Source: CAIXSC01 sp046349935
GTDB taxonomy: Bacteria; Planctomycetota; Planctomycetia; Pirellulales; Pirellulaceae
Reading direction: 5' to 3'
DNA: 64,000 nucleotides
NCBI GenBank assembly: GCA_046349935.1
Contig: JAXMBK010000003.1
Coordinates: 1,302,001-1,366,000 of the forward strand
Below, in pieces: positions 7,362-16,123 of this stretch. The position numbers and the translations under genes are program-made. How positions within the stretch are numbered: the stretch's first letter is position 1; each line of letters opens with the position of its first letter. The notes under the pieces are model-generated. The model saw only the letters and a list, made by a program, of their open reading frames with translations, was not told the origin of the DNA and ran no database searches.

Positions 7362-9409
7362 ACGCGCCGTCCCCCAGACTCAAGACGCTGCTCGCCTGGG
7401 CCGACCAAGCCCGTGCGGGTGCGACGCCCGCCGGACTCGACGGCTGGCGCCGCTCGACGCCCGACGCTGCGCTGCGTTGGGAGCAGGTGGTTGCTGCGCT
7501 GGATCAGTTCGACGCCGGCCGAGTTTCTTTGGACGAACCGCAAGCGCCGATCGAACAGCTCGCCGCCTATCTCGAAGACCGACTTACCGACGCCGAGGCG
7601 CTGTCTTTTGAGCAGCTTTGTCTCCGCTCATGGCCCGATTTCTGCGAACTGATTTCGGAGCGGCGATTTACCGCGTCGTGCATGAGCGTTGCTCCTCGGA
7701 ACGGAAGCGACCAGCACGGTTCGCCGTCGTTCGACCGTCTTCTCGCGCTGCCCCCAGCCTCCCCCGGTATCGCCGCCCCGCCCGTCATCGTTCCGCCCCC
7801 AACGCCTCCAGCCCCCTCCGCGCCGCCGGCGCCAGCCCTTCGGCCGCGACCAACACAGCGCCGACGCGCGCCGTCGCCCGTCCTCTGGATCGCGATCGGC
7901 GGTGCGGCCCTCGCGCTGCTCCTCCTGCTCGCCGCCGTCTGGAACTCACGCGGCGTCGTACCCACGGACGGCGCCGCCCCGCAACTTACGCGCGATACGT
8001 CGACTCCCAGCGAAAAACATTCGACGACCGCCGAACGGCCGTCCGCGCCCGCTTCTCCCAGCCGCTTGCCGCCAGCGCCGAGACTCGCGCCGCAGCCGGA
8101 GGAAGCGATCGTCGAATCGCCGGGTCCGCGCAGCGGGGTCGTGCCGAAGCGCGAGCAGATTGCTTCTCCCACCTCGCCGCCGCCCGCGCCGCAGCCATCC
8201 GCGCCGCCGCCTCCCGCACCTCCGTCGCCGCCGGCCTCGCCTGAAAATATTCCCTCGGCGACGCTGGTCGCCATGCGATCGGAGTTAGGAGCGGCCTTAG
8301 TCCCCGGCTCGTCGCCTGGATCATGGCAAGTCGGCCGCGGTTCTCGGTCGCTCGATCAACCGCTCACCATCGTGTCGCTTGCCGATTCCTGGACGACCTG
8401 CGACATCGCCGGCCTAGGAACCCTGATTTTCGCCGGCGACTCGCGCGCCACATTGTCGCTGGCCGCCGACCATTCGCTCACCGTTGCGCTGGAATATGGT
8501 CGAGTCGGCGTGCGGGACATGGCGGAGTCGACGCAAGTGCGTTTCGAGACGGCCGGTGAACGCTGGACGACTCGCGGTCGCGGCGACTATTCGACGTTCG
8601 GCGTCGTGAACGACGGCGATGCGGCGGCGGTGTACGTCGCTGCCGGCATCATCGCGGTCGACGACGCCCACGTGCCGGCCGGCCGGACGGCTCGAGTTCA
8701 AGGCGGTGCGACCTCGATCGCCGCCGCCGTGCAGGCGCAGGCCGCGACCCTGGTTTCGCCATTTCGGGGACCGCCCGACGACGACCGTTGGCTGAAGCCG
8801 CCTGATGAGAAACGCAAGCGCGAGTGGCAGGCCGTCCATGGAGCGCTCGTCGATCGATTGGCGGCGGCCGACGACGCCGCCGACGCGCTACGGCGCCTGC
8901 GCGAAGACGCGCGCGATGGTCGACAACACGCGTTGCTTGCCTCTTGGAATCTGTCGGTCGTCGACGACCGCGGAACGGCCCTTTGGGAAATGCTCGGCGA
9001 CCGGCAGAAGTTCGTGCGGGCGGCGGCGACTCGAGAGCTGCTTTCCTGGCCGCCGCGCGACGCTCGCTTACGCGCGTTTCTGCAATCGGTTCGCACGAAT
9101 TCCGATGATCGCACAGCTTCGCTCGTGCTCGAATGGGTCGCACGCTCGCATCGCGCAACGCCGCTCATCCGTTCGCAAGCGATCGAAATGGTCGACAATC
9201 TCAACCACCCCCAGACGCCCGTGCGGCAACTGGCGGGATTCTTGTTGGAGTACTACGCGCAAGACGGCTTGCGCACGGCTCGATTGCGCGCGCCAGCCTT
9301 CGACCCGCGCGACTCGGCGATGAAGCGCCAAGCTTCGCAAGCACAGTGGCGGGCCCTGGCGTTGCAATTGTTCGCCACGCGCGCCGCGGGCAATGCGGCT
9401 CGCCCGTAA
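7358..9409 (+). CDS. FecR-like membrane protein, putative anti-sigma partner
   Basis: A 683-aa protein with GTG start overlapping the sigma gene by 4 bp. The cytoplasmic N-terminus (about 1-165) is a plausible sigma-binding region. A Pro-rich stretch follows, then a single membrane segment (PVLWIAIGGAALALLLLLAA, about 168-190). Outside the membrane a second long Pro/Ala-rich linker leads to a FecR-type beta domain (about 320-440) with strands such as GLGTLIFAGDSRATLSLAAD and VALEYGRVGVRD. The C-terminal 200 residues are helical and HEAT-like (RRLREDARDGRQHALLASWN). FecR proteins pass an envelope signal to an ECF sigma factor; coupling to the upstream gene supports that role here. The signal is unknown. 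Confidence 0.7.
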   Translation: MNAPSPRLKTLLAWADQARAGATPAGLDGWRRSTPDAALRWEQVVAALDQFDAGRVSLDEPQAPIEQLAAYLEDRLTDAEALSFEQLCLRSWPDFCELISERRFTASCMSVAPRNGSDQHGSPSFDRLLALPPASPGIAAPPVIVPPPTPPAPSAPPAPALRPRPTQRRRAPSPVLWIAIGGAALALLLLLAAVWNSRGVVPTDGAAPQLTRDTSTPSEKHSTTAERPSAPASPSRLPPAPRLAPQPEEAIVESPGPRSGVVPKREQIASPTSPPPAPQPSAPPPPAPPSPPASPENIPSATLVAMRSELGAALVPGSSPGSWQVGRGSRSLDQPLTIVSLADSWTTCDIAGLGTLIFAGDSRATLSLAADHSLTVALEYGRVGVRDMAESTQVRFETAGERWTTRGRGDYSTFGVVNDGDAAAVYVAAGIIAVDDAHVPAGRTARVQGGATSIAAAVQAQAATLVSPFRGPPDDDRWLKPPDEKRKREWQAVHGALVDRLAAADDAADALRRLREDARDGRQHALLASWNLSVVDDRGTALWEMLGDRQKFVRAAATRELLSWPPRDARLRAFLQSVRTNSDDRTASLVLEWVARSHRATPLIRSQAIEMVDNLNHPQTPVRQLAGFLLEYYAQDGLRTARLRAPAFDPRDSAMKRQASQAQWRALALQLFATRAAGNAARP

Positions 9410-9526
9410 CTAAGCTTGCTGGCTCTTCGAACGCGCTCGACGTTTGGCCTGGCGAGCCGGCGACGGGCGAGCCGGCGACGGACGCGCCTTGCCGCGAGAC
9501 CCATCCGAGTTTTTTTCTCCTGACGA

Positions 9527-9556
9527 TGTACGAAACTCGCGCAGCACGTCACCAAT
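9527..9556 (+). promoter_or_regulatory. ECF-type promoter motif upstream of the RTX gene
   Basis: TGTACGAAAC (9527-9536), 11 bp, then GTCACCAAT (9548-9556), ending 62 bp before the ATG at 9619. The sequence and spacing match the element before the sigma operon at 6706-6735, which suggests that the RTX gene is a direct target of that sigma factor. The same gap (9410-9618) also holds a short direct repeat, CGAGCCGGCGACGG, twice near 9452-9481. Confidence 0.5.
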
Positions 9557-9618
9557 CGTGCGTCGGCTGAAAAGGTCGCCGACTCTTCTCGCTCTCCACC
9601 TTACGAAAGGCGTTTCCC

Positions 9619-10986
9619 ATGACCGCGCGCACCTGGACCGCATTCCGTCGCACGCTCACTCTCCTGTCTGCTCACGCTCATCGCCGACGGCAGGCATCAC
9701 GCGGCCGGCAAGAGCGCCGCACGTTGCGTCGCGGCTTGACGCTGGAAGGTCTTGAAACGCGACGCCCGTTCGCCGCCGATTTGGTGGACGGAACGTTGCT
9801 CATCACAGGGACGCCGGGAAATGACGCGATCGGCGTGACGCTCGCCGGGACGAATCTGCTGGTCAAGGTCAACGGCGAGAACTACTCGTTCGCCGCGGCG
9901 GACGTAGAGCAAATCGTCGCGCGCGGATTCCGAGGCGACGACGTGATTCAGATTCGCCCCGGCGTGCTCGCCCCCGCCACGCTGGAAGGCGGCGAAGGGA
10001 ATGACCGCATCCTCGCGGGCGGCGGCGACTCGACGATTTACGGCCATGCGGGCGACGATCAATTGTCGGGAGGGGCGGGATTCGATCACATTTTCGGCGG
10101 CGACGGGAACGACCGCATTCAAGGCGGAGACGGCAATGACGCCATCGAAGGGGGCGCGGGGAACGACGGCATCAGCGGCGGCGGCGGCAGCGATGTCGCG
10201 TTCGGCGGCGACGGCGCCGATGTGCTGCAAGGCGGCGCCGAGACCGACTACCTCATCGGCGGCGCCGGCAACGACCGACTGCTCGGCGGCGAGGGAGACG
10301 ATTGGCTGTTCGGCGACGCCACGAACGAATGGCCGCCGGGATACGACGATCCGGTCGCGTACGCGCTCGAATTCATGAACGTTAACTCGGGCGCCGACCA
10401 ACTCGAAGGCGGACTCGGCAACGACATCTTGCTCGCAGGCGCTGGAAACGACCGAGCGGCCGGCGGCGAAGGCAACGATCTGCTCCTTGGGAACGCCGGC
10501 AGCGATGCACTCGCCGGCGGCGGAGGCGACGACTTGTTGCTAGGCGATACGCCCTATCTCGGCGAGGCGCTCACTCCCGCGCTGCTCGCCGTCGGCGAGG
10601 CGGTAAATGTCGACGCCGCCCAGTTGCTGGTGGAAGCCGAGCCGCCGCCGGAAGCGCCGGTCGCGACGTTCAATGATCAGCTCGATGGCGGCCAGGGCGA
10701 TGATGTGCTCTTCGGCCAACTCGGCGCCGACGTCCTCCGCGGCGGAGACGGCGCCGACGTTCTCGACGGCGGCGAGGGACGCGACCAACTGCATGGCGGC
10801 ACGGGAGACGATCGCCTCTTCGGCGGCGTCGGAAACGATCTGCTTGTGGGCGGCGAAGGCAGCGATTACTTGGACGGCGGCGAAGGCGCCGACCTCATCA
10901 AAGCGCGCGACGGATTCGTCGACACGATTGTGTCCGACGACGACGACGAATCGATCTTCGACTCGTTCGACTTGTTCGTGCTCTAA
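9619..10986 (+). CDS. Secreted RTX calcium-binding repeat protein
   Basis: A 455-aa protein. The N-terminus is strongly basic (residues 1-45) and carries LEGLETRRPFAAD, the planctomycete-type motif that marks large exported proteins. From about residue 130 the chain is made of nonapeptide RTX repeats of the GGxGxDxUx kind (GGEGNDRILAGGGDS, GGAGNDGISGGGGSD, GGQGDDVLFGQLGADVL and others) in blocks interrupted by two insertions (about 240-260 and 315-350). These form calcium-filled beta-rolls after secretion. No catalytic domain is visible, so it may be structural or adhesive. It lies behind the ECF/FecR pair and shares their promoter motif. Confidence 0.8.
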   Translation: MTARTWTAFRRTLTLLSAHAHRRRQASRGRQERRTLRRGLTLEGLETRRPFAADLVDGTLLITGTPGNDAIGVTLAGTNLLVKVNGENYSFAAADVEQIVARGFRGDDVIQIRPGVLAPATLEGGEGNDRILAGGGDSTIYGHAGDDQLSGGAGFDHIFGGDGNDRIQGGDGNDAIEGGAGNDGISGGGGSDVAFGGDGADVLQGGAETDYLIGGAGNDRLLGGEGDDWLFGDATNEWPPGYDDPVAYALEFMNVNSGADQLEGGLGNDILLAGAGNDRAAGGEGNDLLLGNAGSDALAGGGGDDLLLGDTPYLGEALTPALLAVGEAVNVDAAQLLVEAEPPPEAPVATFNDQLDGGQGDDVLFGQLGADVLRGGDGADVLDGGEGRDQLHGGTGDDRLFGGVGNDLLVGGEGSDYLDGGEGADLIKARDGFVDTIVSDDDDESIFDSFDLFVL

Positions 10987-11009
10987 CGATCTCGTCGTCC
11001 AAACGAACG

Positions 11010-11034
11010 CGGGCCGTCGACATGCGACGGCCCG
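11010..11034. terminator. Hairpin downstream of the RTX gene
   Basis: CGGGCCGTCG (11010-11019), loop ACATG, then CGACGGCCCG (11025-11034): a perfect 10-bp stem between two convergent genes. No T-run follows, so it is an atypical intrinsic terminator or an mRNA-stabilising end. Confidence 0.55.
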
Positions 11035-11050
11035 TCCAGTGACTTTCGCA

Positions 11051-11081
11051 GCCTCGCCCCAAGTCTGCCGCGGGGCGAGGC
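11051..11081. terminator. Hairpin downstream of the coiled-coil protein gene
   Basis: GCCTCGCCCC (11051-11060) pairs with GGGGCGAGGC (11072-11081) around an 11-nt loop. It lies 25 bp past the stop of the minus-strand gene ending at 11106 and probably ends its transcript. Confidence 0.55.
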
Positions 11082-11105
11082 GCTCTTGCTCGTCGCTCGA
11101 CGATG

Positions 11106-12317
11106 CTACTCCGCCGCGGGCGCCTCGGCGGGAGTCGGAGCGACTTCGGTGCTGGTGCGAGTCTCATTCGAGTTGCGCGAGACGCGGACCGTTTGGCGAG
11201 CGTCGAGGATCGAGCGGACCGCTTGCCGCATGTCGTCGTCGCTCAATCGGCGCAGGTTCCCCAGGTCGGCCAGCGGTTCGAGCATCCGCACGACCTTTCC
11301 GAAGGTCGTTTCCATCAGGCTGATCTCGACCAAGCTGCGACGCATGTCGCCCAACACTTGCATCTGCGACGAGAATTCGTTCTGGAACTCGCCGAACAAC
11401 TCCAGCGTCTGGACCGCGTCCGCCACGCTGTCCGAAGAAACCTTCAGTTGGTCGTGAATCCGCAACAGACCGTTCAAGTTCGCTTCGGTCTCGCCCAGCT
11501 TCAGGTCGCGATCCAGCGCGGCGTTCAAGCGAATCAGCTGCTCGGCTCGCTCTCGCGCCGTGTCCGCTCGCTCCCCTTCCGCCGCCAACCGATCTTCCAA
11601 CTGCACCAACTGCTCGGTCACCGACTTCGCCGCATCCATATTGCCCGACGCGGCGACCAACCCTTGCTGGAGATTGGTCAAGCCATTGAGGCTGGCCTGC
11701 GCTTCGGCGAGCTGCGTTTGTTGGCCGCGAAGTTGCTGGCCGATGCTCATCAGCGTTTCCAGCGACGCTTGGGCCGACTTCAAATCGGCGGCCTGGCTGC
11801 CGATTTGGTCCTTGAGGGCGACGATTTCGTCGAGCGTCTCGGAGGCGACGCGATTCGATTCCAGCTGAGCGGTCAGGCGATCTTGAAGCAGCTTCATTTC
11901 TTCGAACGAGCTGCCCGCTTGCTCGGTCGCGGTGCGAGCGGCGAGGATGCGTTCGTGCAGCCGCTTCGTCGACTCCATCGCCGCGACCGCCAACCCATTG
12001 CGGCTCGCTTCCTCAATCATCTCTCCCTGCAACTCCCGCATCGCCGCCAGCGTCCGCCGCGCCTCGGCCAATTCGCTTTGCTGTTTGTTCAGTTCGACGA
12101 GCAGGCTCGCCGCCTCGCCCGCCTGGGGACGCGTGGTGGTCAGGTCGAGCATTCGGCGCTCGACCTGCGTCAGCTCGCGGCGCATGTTTTCCATGCCGTT
12201 GGCCATCGGCCGCACGACGGTGAAGTAGAGACCGCCGAAACCGCAACCGACGCCGATCGCGAGAGCCAGCAGCGACTTCTTGAACTTTTCCGACCAGAGT
12301 TTTGCACGCAGGTGCAT
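11106..12317 (-). CDS. Single-pass membrane protein with long coiled coil, function unknown
   Basis: A 403-aa protein with a short basic cytoplasmic start (MHLRAKLWSEKFKKS), one membrane helix (LLALAIGVGCGFGGLYFTVV, about residues 16-36) and then about 320 residues that are almost entirely heptad-rich helix (for example LVELNKQQSELAEARRTLAA and LKDQIGSQAADLKSAQASLE). The last 30 residues are Thr/Pro/Ala-rich. No known catalytic motif is visible. The shape is that of a membrane-anchored periplasmic spacer or a chemoreceptor-like rod without a signalling tip. It is monocistronic, convergent with the RTX gene, and separated from arsS by a 564-bp non-coding region. Confidence 0.7.
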   Translation of the reverse strand: MHLRAKLWSEKFKKSLLALAIGVGCGFGGLYFTVVRPMANGMENMRRELTQVERRMLDLTTTRPQAGEAASLLVELNKQQSELAEARRTLAAMRELQGEMIEEASRNGLAVAAMESTKRLHERILAARTATEQAGSSFEEMKLLQDRLTAQLESNRVASETLDEIVALKDQIGSQAADLKSAQASLETLMSIGQQLRGQQTQLAEAQASLNGLTNLQQGLVAASGNMDAAKSVTEQLVQLEDRLAAEGERADTARERAEQLIRLNAALDRDLKLGETEANLNGLLRIHDQLKVSSDSVADAVQTLELFGEFQNEFSSQMQVLGDMRRSLVEISLMETTFGKVVRMLEPLADLGNLRRLSDDDMRQAVRSILDARQTVRVSRNSNETRTSTEVAPTPAEAPAAE

Positions 12318-12881
12318 GGGTATCGCCCTATGAAGTTCGCTCGACGTCCGGCGCTCCGTAGGACGTCTTTGCGATTGGATCTGAAAACCGAGTCTTCCTG
12401 CCCTCGGCTCAACGGTTTCCCACGGGTCGCAACTCGCTCGATTCGCTCACAGCAAGTCGCCTTTGCGATCCCGACACACGGTTCGTAACGCAGCGAGCGA
12501 GGCGTCGTATTCGGCGTCGCTCATGCGTCCCGACGCGAGTATTTATCGCCCCGAGGCTGCCGCAAAGTTTGCCGCTTTCCCCCAGCTCCGCTGAGAATTC
12601 ATCTTTGCGCCATCGGCATGGTCCGAGCGTGACGGATGCGCCGCCCTACGGCGAATTCCCTAAATTTGTCGGCTTGCGACGCAGCGAAGCGGGGCGCCAA
12701 GCGGTCGCGTCGCGAGCGGATTGGGGCTCGTGCTACAATCTGCAAAGCAATGTCGCCAGATGACTTAATCAGCCGACGCCGCGCTAGCGGCAGGTTTATT
12801 CCCTTCCACCGACGGCACGCGAACCTCGGTCCCTAACCCCCGACTCGCGAAGTTGACCGTGACGCCGATGAGGACTTCACC
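12318..12881. other. Intergenic region without a supported gene
   Basis: A 564-bp gap between the coiled-coil membrane protein (minus) and arsS (plus). It holds an extended -10 element at 12731-12739. On the minus strand a 25-codon micro-ORF (12447-12524, MSDAEYDASLAALRT...) resembles a SHOCT-like tail, but an in-frame stop lies closely upstream and I cannot support it as a gene. Confidence 0.5.
12731..12739 (+). promoter_or_regulatory. Extended -10 promoter element upstream of arsS
   Basis: TGCTACAAT (TG-N-TACAAT) lies about 143 bp before the arsS ATG at 12882. No convincing -35 box precedes it, as is usual for extended -10 promoters. The rest of the leader is unstructured to the eye. Confidence 0.4.
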
Positions 12882-13934
12882 ATGGCCGAACTCACGCTGC
12901 TGCGCCGGCAGAGCGAACTGTCCGATCCTCGCACGCAGGTGCGGCGGCTCGAGAACGCCCACGACGCGCCGGCGTTTTCCGAGGTGCTTGCCGGCTGCCA
13001 TGCGTCGCCGCTGCTCGCCCGTGCGATCGAGGTGCTGCAAGTCAACGTCGGCAAAGTCTGCAATCAAACCTGCCGCCACTGCCACGTCGACGCCGGGCCT
13101 GATCGACGGGAAGCGATGAGCCGCGAGGTGGTCGACGCCTGCCTGCGGCTGCTCGATCAGGCCGCCATCCCGACGCTCGACATCACCGGCGGCGCGCCCG
13201 AAATGACGCCCCATTTCCGGCGACTCGTCGACTCCGCGCGCGCCCTCGGACGGCGCGTAATCGACCGCTGCAACCTGACGATTCTCGTGGCGTCCGGCTA
13301 CGACGATCTGCCAGAGTATTTGGCCGATCGCCGAGTCGAAATTGTGGCGTCGCTTCCGTGCTACCTCGAACAGAACGTCGACCGCCAACGAGGCGATCAA
13401 GTCTTCACTCGGTCCATCGAAGCCCTGCGACGACTCAACGCGCTCGGCTACGGACTCCCTGACGCGGGCCTCCCGCTGACGCTCGTCTTCAATCCGGTCG
13501 GTCCCTCGCTGCCGCCGCCCCAGGCGCAGCTTGAGGCCGACTATCGTCGCGAACTGCGCGCCCGGTACGGCGTCGAGTTTACGCAGCTGTACACGATCAC
13601 CAACATGCCGATTAGCCGCTTCCTCGACGACTTGCTGCAGCAAGGCAAGTTGGAGTCGTACCTGCAGAAGCTGGTCGACGCCTTCAACCCCGCAACGCTC
13701 GAGGGACTCATGTGTCGCACGACGCTGTCGGTCGACTGGCAGGGGCGTTTGTTCGATTGCGACTTTAACCAGATGCTCGATCTGCCCCTCGCTCCGGCGC
13801 TGCCGCGCAACATCCTCGACCTCCAGCCCGACGACCTGCCGCAGCTCGCCCAACGCTCCATCGTCGTCGGCCGGCACTGCTACGGCTGTACGGCCGGCGC
13901 CGGCTCCAGTTGCCAGGGGAGCTTGGCGCGTTGA
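12882..13934 (+). CDS. arsS: Arsenosugar biosynthesis radical SAM protein ArsS
   Basis: A 350-aa radical SAM enzyme. The cluster motif CNQTCRHC (Cys 60, 64, 67) is followed by HVDAGPDRRE, characteristic of ArsS, and by DITGGAPEM for SAM binding. Extra cysteines near the C-terminus (LMCRTTL, LFDCDFNQML, RHCYGCTAGAGSSCQG) probably hold auxiliary Fe-S clusters (SPASM/DUF3641-like region). ArsS transfers a 5'-deoxyadenosyl group to dimethylarsenite in the path to oxo-arsenosugars. Its stop overlaps the start of the fused glycosyltransferase gene, so the two are one operon. No arsM methyltransferase is present nearby, so methylated arsenic must come from elsewhere in the genome or the environment. 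Confidence 0.9.
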   Translation: MAELTLLRRQSELSDPRTQVRRLENAHDAPAFSEVLAGCHASPLLARAIEVLQVNVGKVCNQTCRHCHVDAGPDRREAMSREVVDACLRLLDQAAIPTLDITGGAPEMTPHFRRLVDSARALGRRVIDRCNLTILVASGYDDLPEYLADRRVEIVASLPCYLEQNVDRQRGDQVFTRSIEALRRLNALGYGLPDAGLPLTLVFNPVGPSLPPPQAQLEADYRRELRARYGVEFTQLYTITNMPISRFLDDLLQQGKLESYLQKLVDAFNPATLEGLMCRTTLSVDWQGRLFDCDFNQMLDLPLAPALPRNILDLQPDDLPQLAQRSIVVGRHCYGCTAGAGSSCQGSLAR

Positions 13935-15277
13935 ATTCCTACACGCTTCGTGCCGCCGACCGGCTGCTCGTCTTCACGCGCTACCCAGAGCCGGGACGCA
14001 CCAAAACGCGACTGATCCCGGCCCTCGGTCCTGCCGGCGCCGCCGACCTCCATGCCGCGCTCGCTAGCAAAGCGCTGCGCGCCGTCGACGAACTGGCGCC
14101 GCGTCGCCCGGTCGACTTGGAGGTGCAGTTCGCGGGCGGCGACGCCGCAGCGATGGGCGAGCGATTTGGTGCGGCGCGCCGATACGCACCGCAGCAAGGC
14201 GAGTCGCTGGGAGAGCGGCTGGAGCGGGCGATCGCCGAGTCGTTTCGCAGCGGCGCGCGACGCGTCGTCGTCATCGGCGTCGATTGTCCCGACCTCGACG
14301 CCGGTCGGCTGCAGATGGCCTTCGAGTCGCTCGATGACGCCGACGTCGTGTTGGGGCCGGCGCTCGACGGCGGCTACTACCTGATCGGTCTGACACGGCC
14401 GCAGCCCGAACTATTCCAAGGCATCGACTGGGGCACAGATCAAGTCCTGCGTCAAACGCTCGCACAGGCCGCTCGACGATCGCTGCACGTCCAACAACTC
14501 CCGCCACTCGGCGACGTCGACCATCCTGAAGACCTAATCGCCTGTCGACGCCATCCGGCCGACTTCCATCCGCCGCTCCCGACGCCCCATGCCGGTTTGC
14601 TCTCCATCATCATCCCGACGCTCAATGAAGAACGGTCGCTCGCAAGCACCCTCGCGCCGCTCGCCGCCGTCGAGAATGTCGAACTGATTGTCGCGGACGG
14701 CGGCAGCCGCGACGCGACCGTGGACATCGCCGCCCGGTTTGGCGCTCGAGTCATCGTCGCCGGCGCGCGCGGACGCGGGAGGCAGATGAACGCCGGCGCG
14801 GCGCTCGCGCGCGGCGAGACGCTGCTATTCCTGCATGCAGACACGCGATTGCCGGATGGGTTTCGAGCAACCCTCGACTCGCTTTTGACGCCGTCCGTCG
14901 CAGCGGGGGCGTTTCCCCTGCGGATCGACGATGCGCGACGCCCCTATCGCTGGCTGGAACGCGCCATCAACTGGCGGTCGCGAGTGCGTCAGCTTCCGTA
15001 CGGGGACCAAGCCCTGTTCCTACGCTCCGAAACCTTCTTTCAGCTAAACGGCTTCGCCCCCTGGCCGCTCATGGAAGACTACGACCTCAGCCGTCGACTA
15101 CGACGCCTGGGACGCATCCGCATCGCAGACCAGCCGGTCGTCACCTCGGCTCGCCGCTGGCAGAAACGGGGCCTCATCCGCACCACGCTGCTTAACCAAG
15201 GTTTGGTCGCCGCGTTCCGCTTGGGCGTCTCGCCGCAGCGGCTGGCGCGGTGGTACTATGGGCGTCGAGCTGAATGA
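13931..15277 (+). CDS. Fused arsenosugar-associated glycosyltransferase (TIGR04282-like plus TIGR04283-like)
   Basis: A 448-aa protein that joins two families usually encoded separately beside arsS. Residues about 1-205 are a DUF2064/TIGR04282-type nucleotidyl/glycosyl transferase (LLVFTRYPEPGRTKTRLIPA, then VVVIGVDCPDLDAGRL and GPALDGGYYLIGL). Residues about 215-448 are a GT2-type TIGR04283 glycosyltransferase (LSIIIPTLNEERSL, ELIVADGGSRDAT, GRGRQMNAGAALA, LHADTRLP, MEDYDLSRRLR). I place the start at TTG 13931, which overlaps the arsS stop as TTGA and has AGGGGAG 9 nt upstream; a TTG at 13910 is possible. The pair probably attaches and modifies the sugar moiety in arsenosugar synthesis. The role is inferred from family naming and context. 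Confidence 0.85.
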   Translation: MNSYTLRAADRLLVFTRYPEPGRTKTRLIPALGPAGAADLHAALASKALRAVDELAPRRPVDLEVQFAGGDAAAMGERFGAARRYAPQQGESLGERLERAIAESFRSGARRVVVIGVDCPDLDAGRLQMAFESLDDADVVLGPALDGGYYLIGLTRPQPELFQGIDWGTDQVLRQTLAQAARRSLHVQQLPPLGDVDHPEDLIACRRHPADFHPPLPTPHAGLLSIIIPTLNEERSLASTLAPLAAVENVELIVADGGSRDATVDIAARFGARVIVAGARGRGRQMNAGAALARGETLLFLHADTRLPDGFRATLDSLLTPSVAAGAFPLRIDDARRPYRWLERAINWRSRVRQLPYGDQALFLRSETFFQLNGFAPWPLMEDYDLSRRLRRLGRIRIADQPVVTSARRWQKRGLIRTTLLNQGLVAAFRLGVSPQRLARWYYGRRAE

Positions 15278-15346
15278 TCGGGGCGACCAAACTAGTGTGA
15301 GCCGCACTTCGAGCGGTTCCAACGCTTCTTCTGAAAGGACCGAGTC

Positions 15347-16003
15347 ATGTCTGTTTTTCGTCCGTTCGTGCGCGGGGCCGCAGTTCCCGCTGCCATCGCC
15401 GCCCTCGCTGTCGCAAGCGTCGCTCGTCCTTCGCTGGCAGCCGACGCGGGAGTCGCCCAAGAAGCGCAAGCGACGAAGCCGGTCGCGGCTGGCTCCGCCT
15501 TGCCTGACGTCGCCGTGAAGTCGGTCGACGGCGCCGACGTACGGTTGTCGTCGTTGCACCAGAAGGGCCCTGTGGTGCTCGTCTTTTTCCGCGGCGGTTG
15601 GTGCCCGATCTGCACCAAGCACACGGCCGAGCTGATCAAGGTGCTGCCGCAAATCAAGTCGGCCGGCGCGACGCTGGTGGGAGTGAGTCCCGACGATCCG
15701 GCCCACTCGCAGGCCAACGCGTCCAAGAACTCGATCCCCTTTCCGCTCTTCTCCGACTCCGACGTCGCCGCAGCGAAGGCCTTCGGTTTGGCGTTCCATG
15801 TCGACGATGAGACGGTGAAGAAGTACAAGGGCTTCGGCATCGATCTCGACAAGGCGTCGGGACGCGATCACCACGTCTTGCCCGTCCCGGCCGTCTACAT
15901 CGTCGACCGGTCCGGCAAGATCGTCTTCGCTCACAGCAATCCCGACTACCGCCAGCGACTCGACGCCGCCCAGATCGTCGCCGAGTTGAAGAAGCTGAAA
16001 TAG
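15347..16003 (+). CDS. Exported peroxiredoxin-like (AhpC/TSA) protein
   Basis: A 218-aa thioredoxin-fold protein. Residues 1-32 are a signal peptide (cleavage near SLA-A), so it acts in the periplasm. The active loop is FFRGGWCPICTKH, a CxxC in the peroxiredoxin position, followed by LVGVSPDDP, FPLFSDSDVAAAKAFGL and VYIVDRSGKIVFAH, all typical of the AhpC/TSA (peroxiredoxin-like) family. It lies 69 bp downstream of the arsenosugar glycosyltransferase on the same strand and may belong to that unit. A link to arsenic is inference only. Confidence 0.8.
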   Translation: MSVFRPFVRGAAVPAAIAALAVASVARPSLAADAGVAQEAQATKPVAAGSALPDVAVKSVDGADVRLSSLHQKGPVVLVFFRGGWCPICTKHTAELIKVLPQIKSAGATLVGVSPDDPAHSQANASKNSIPFPLFSDSDVAAAKAFGLAFHVDDETVKKYKGFGIDLDKASGRDHHVLPVPAVYIVDRSGKIVFAHSNPDYRQRLDAAQIVAELKKLK

Positions 16004-16015
16004 CGCGCGTATCGT

Positions 16016-16037
16016 GTTGACCGCTCCGCGGTCCAAC
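16016..16037. terminator. Hairpin at the convergent junction after the peroxiredoxin gene
   Basis: GTTGACCGC, loop TCC, GCGGTCCAAC: nine paired bases with one bulged C, starting 13 bp after the stop at 16003. It is the first of two hairpins in this junction. Confidence 0.5.
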
Positions 16038-16074
16038 GCCTCTGCTGCCTCCTGCCCGCACTGCCGGCTGACGC

Positions 16075-16093
16075 TGGATCGCGGAGCGATCCA
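16075..16093. terminator. Hairpin at the convergent junction after the WD40 gene
   Basis: TGGATCGC (16075-16082), loop GGA, GCGATCCA (16086-16093): a perfect 8-bp stem 31 bp past the stop of the minus-strand WD40 gene. No T-run is visible. Confidence 0.5.
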
Positions 16094-16123
16094 CGACAAA
16101 CGCCCTCCGTCGTCCCTTTCAGA

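Noticed and set aside
9410..9643. A 77-codon minus-strand frame with a basic tail
   Set aside because: It lacks a ribosome site, overlaps the RTX gene start and the ECF-type promoter motif, and its composition is explained by the local GC-rich direct repeats.
11103..12488. A 461-codon plus-strand frame
   Set aside because: It is antisense to the coiled-coil membrane protein, whose membrane helix and heptads are clear.
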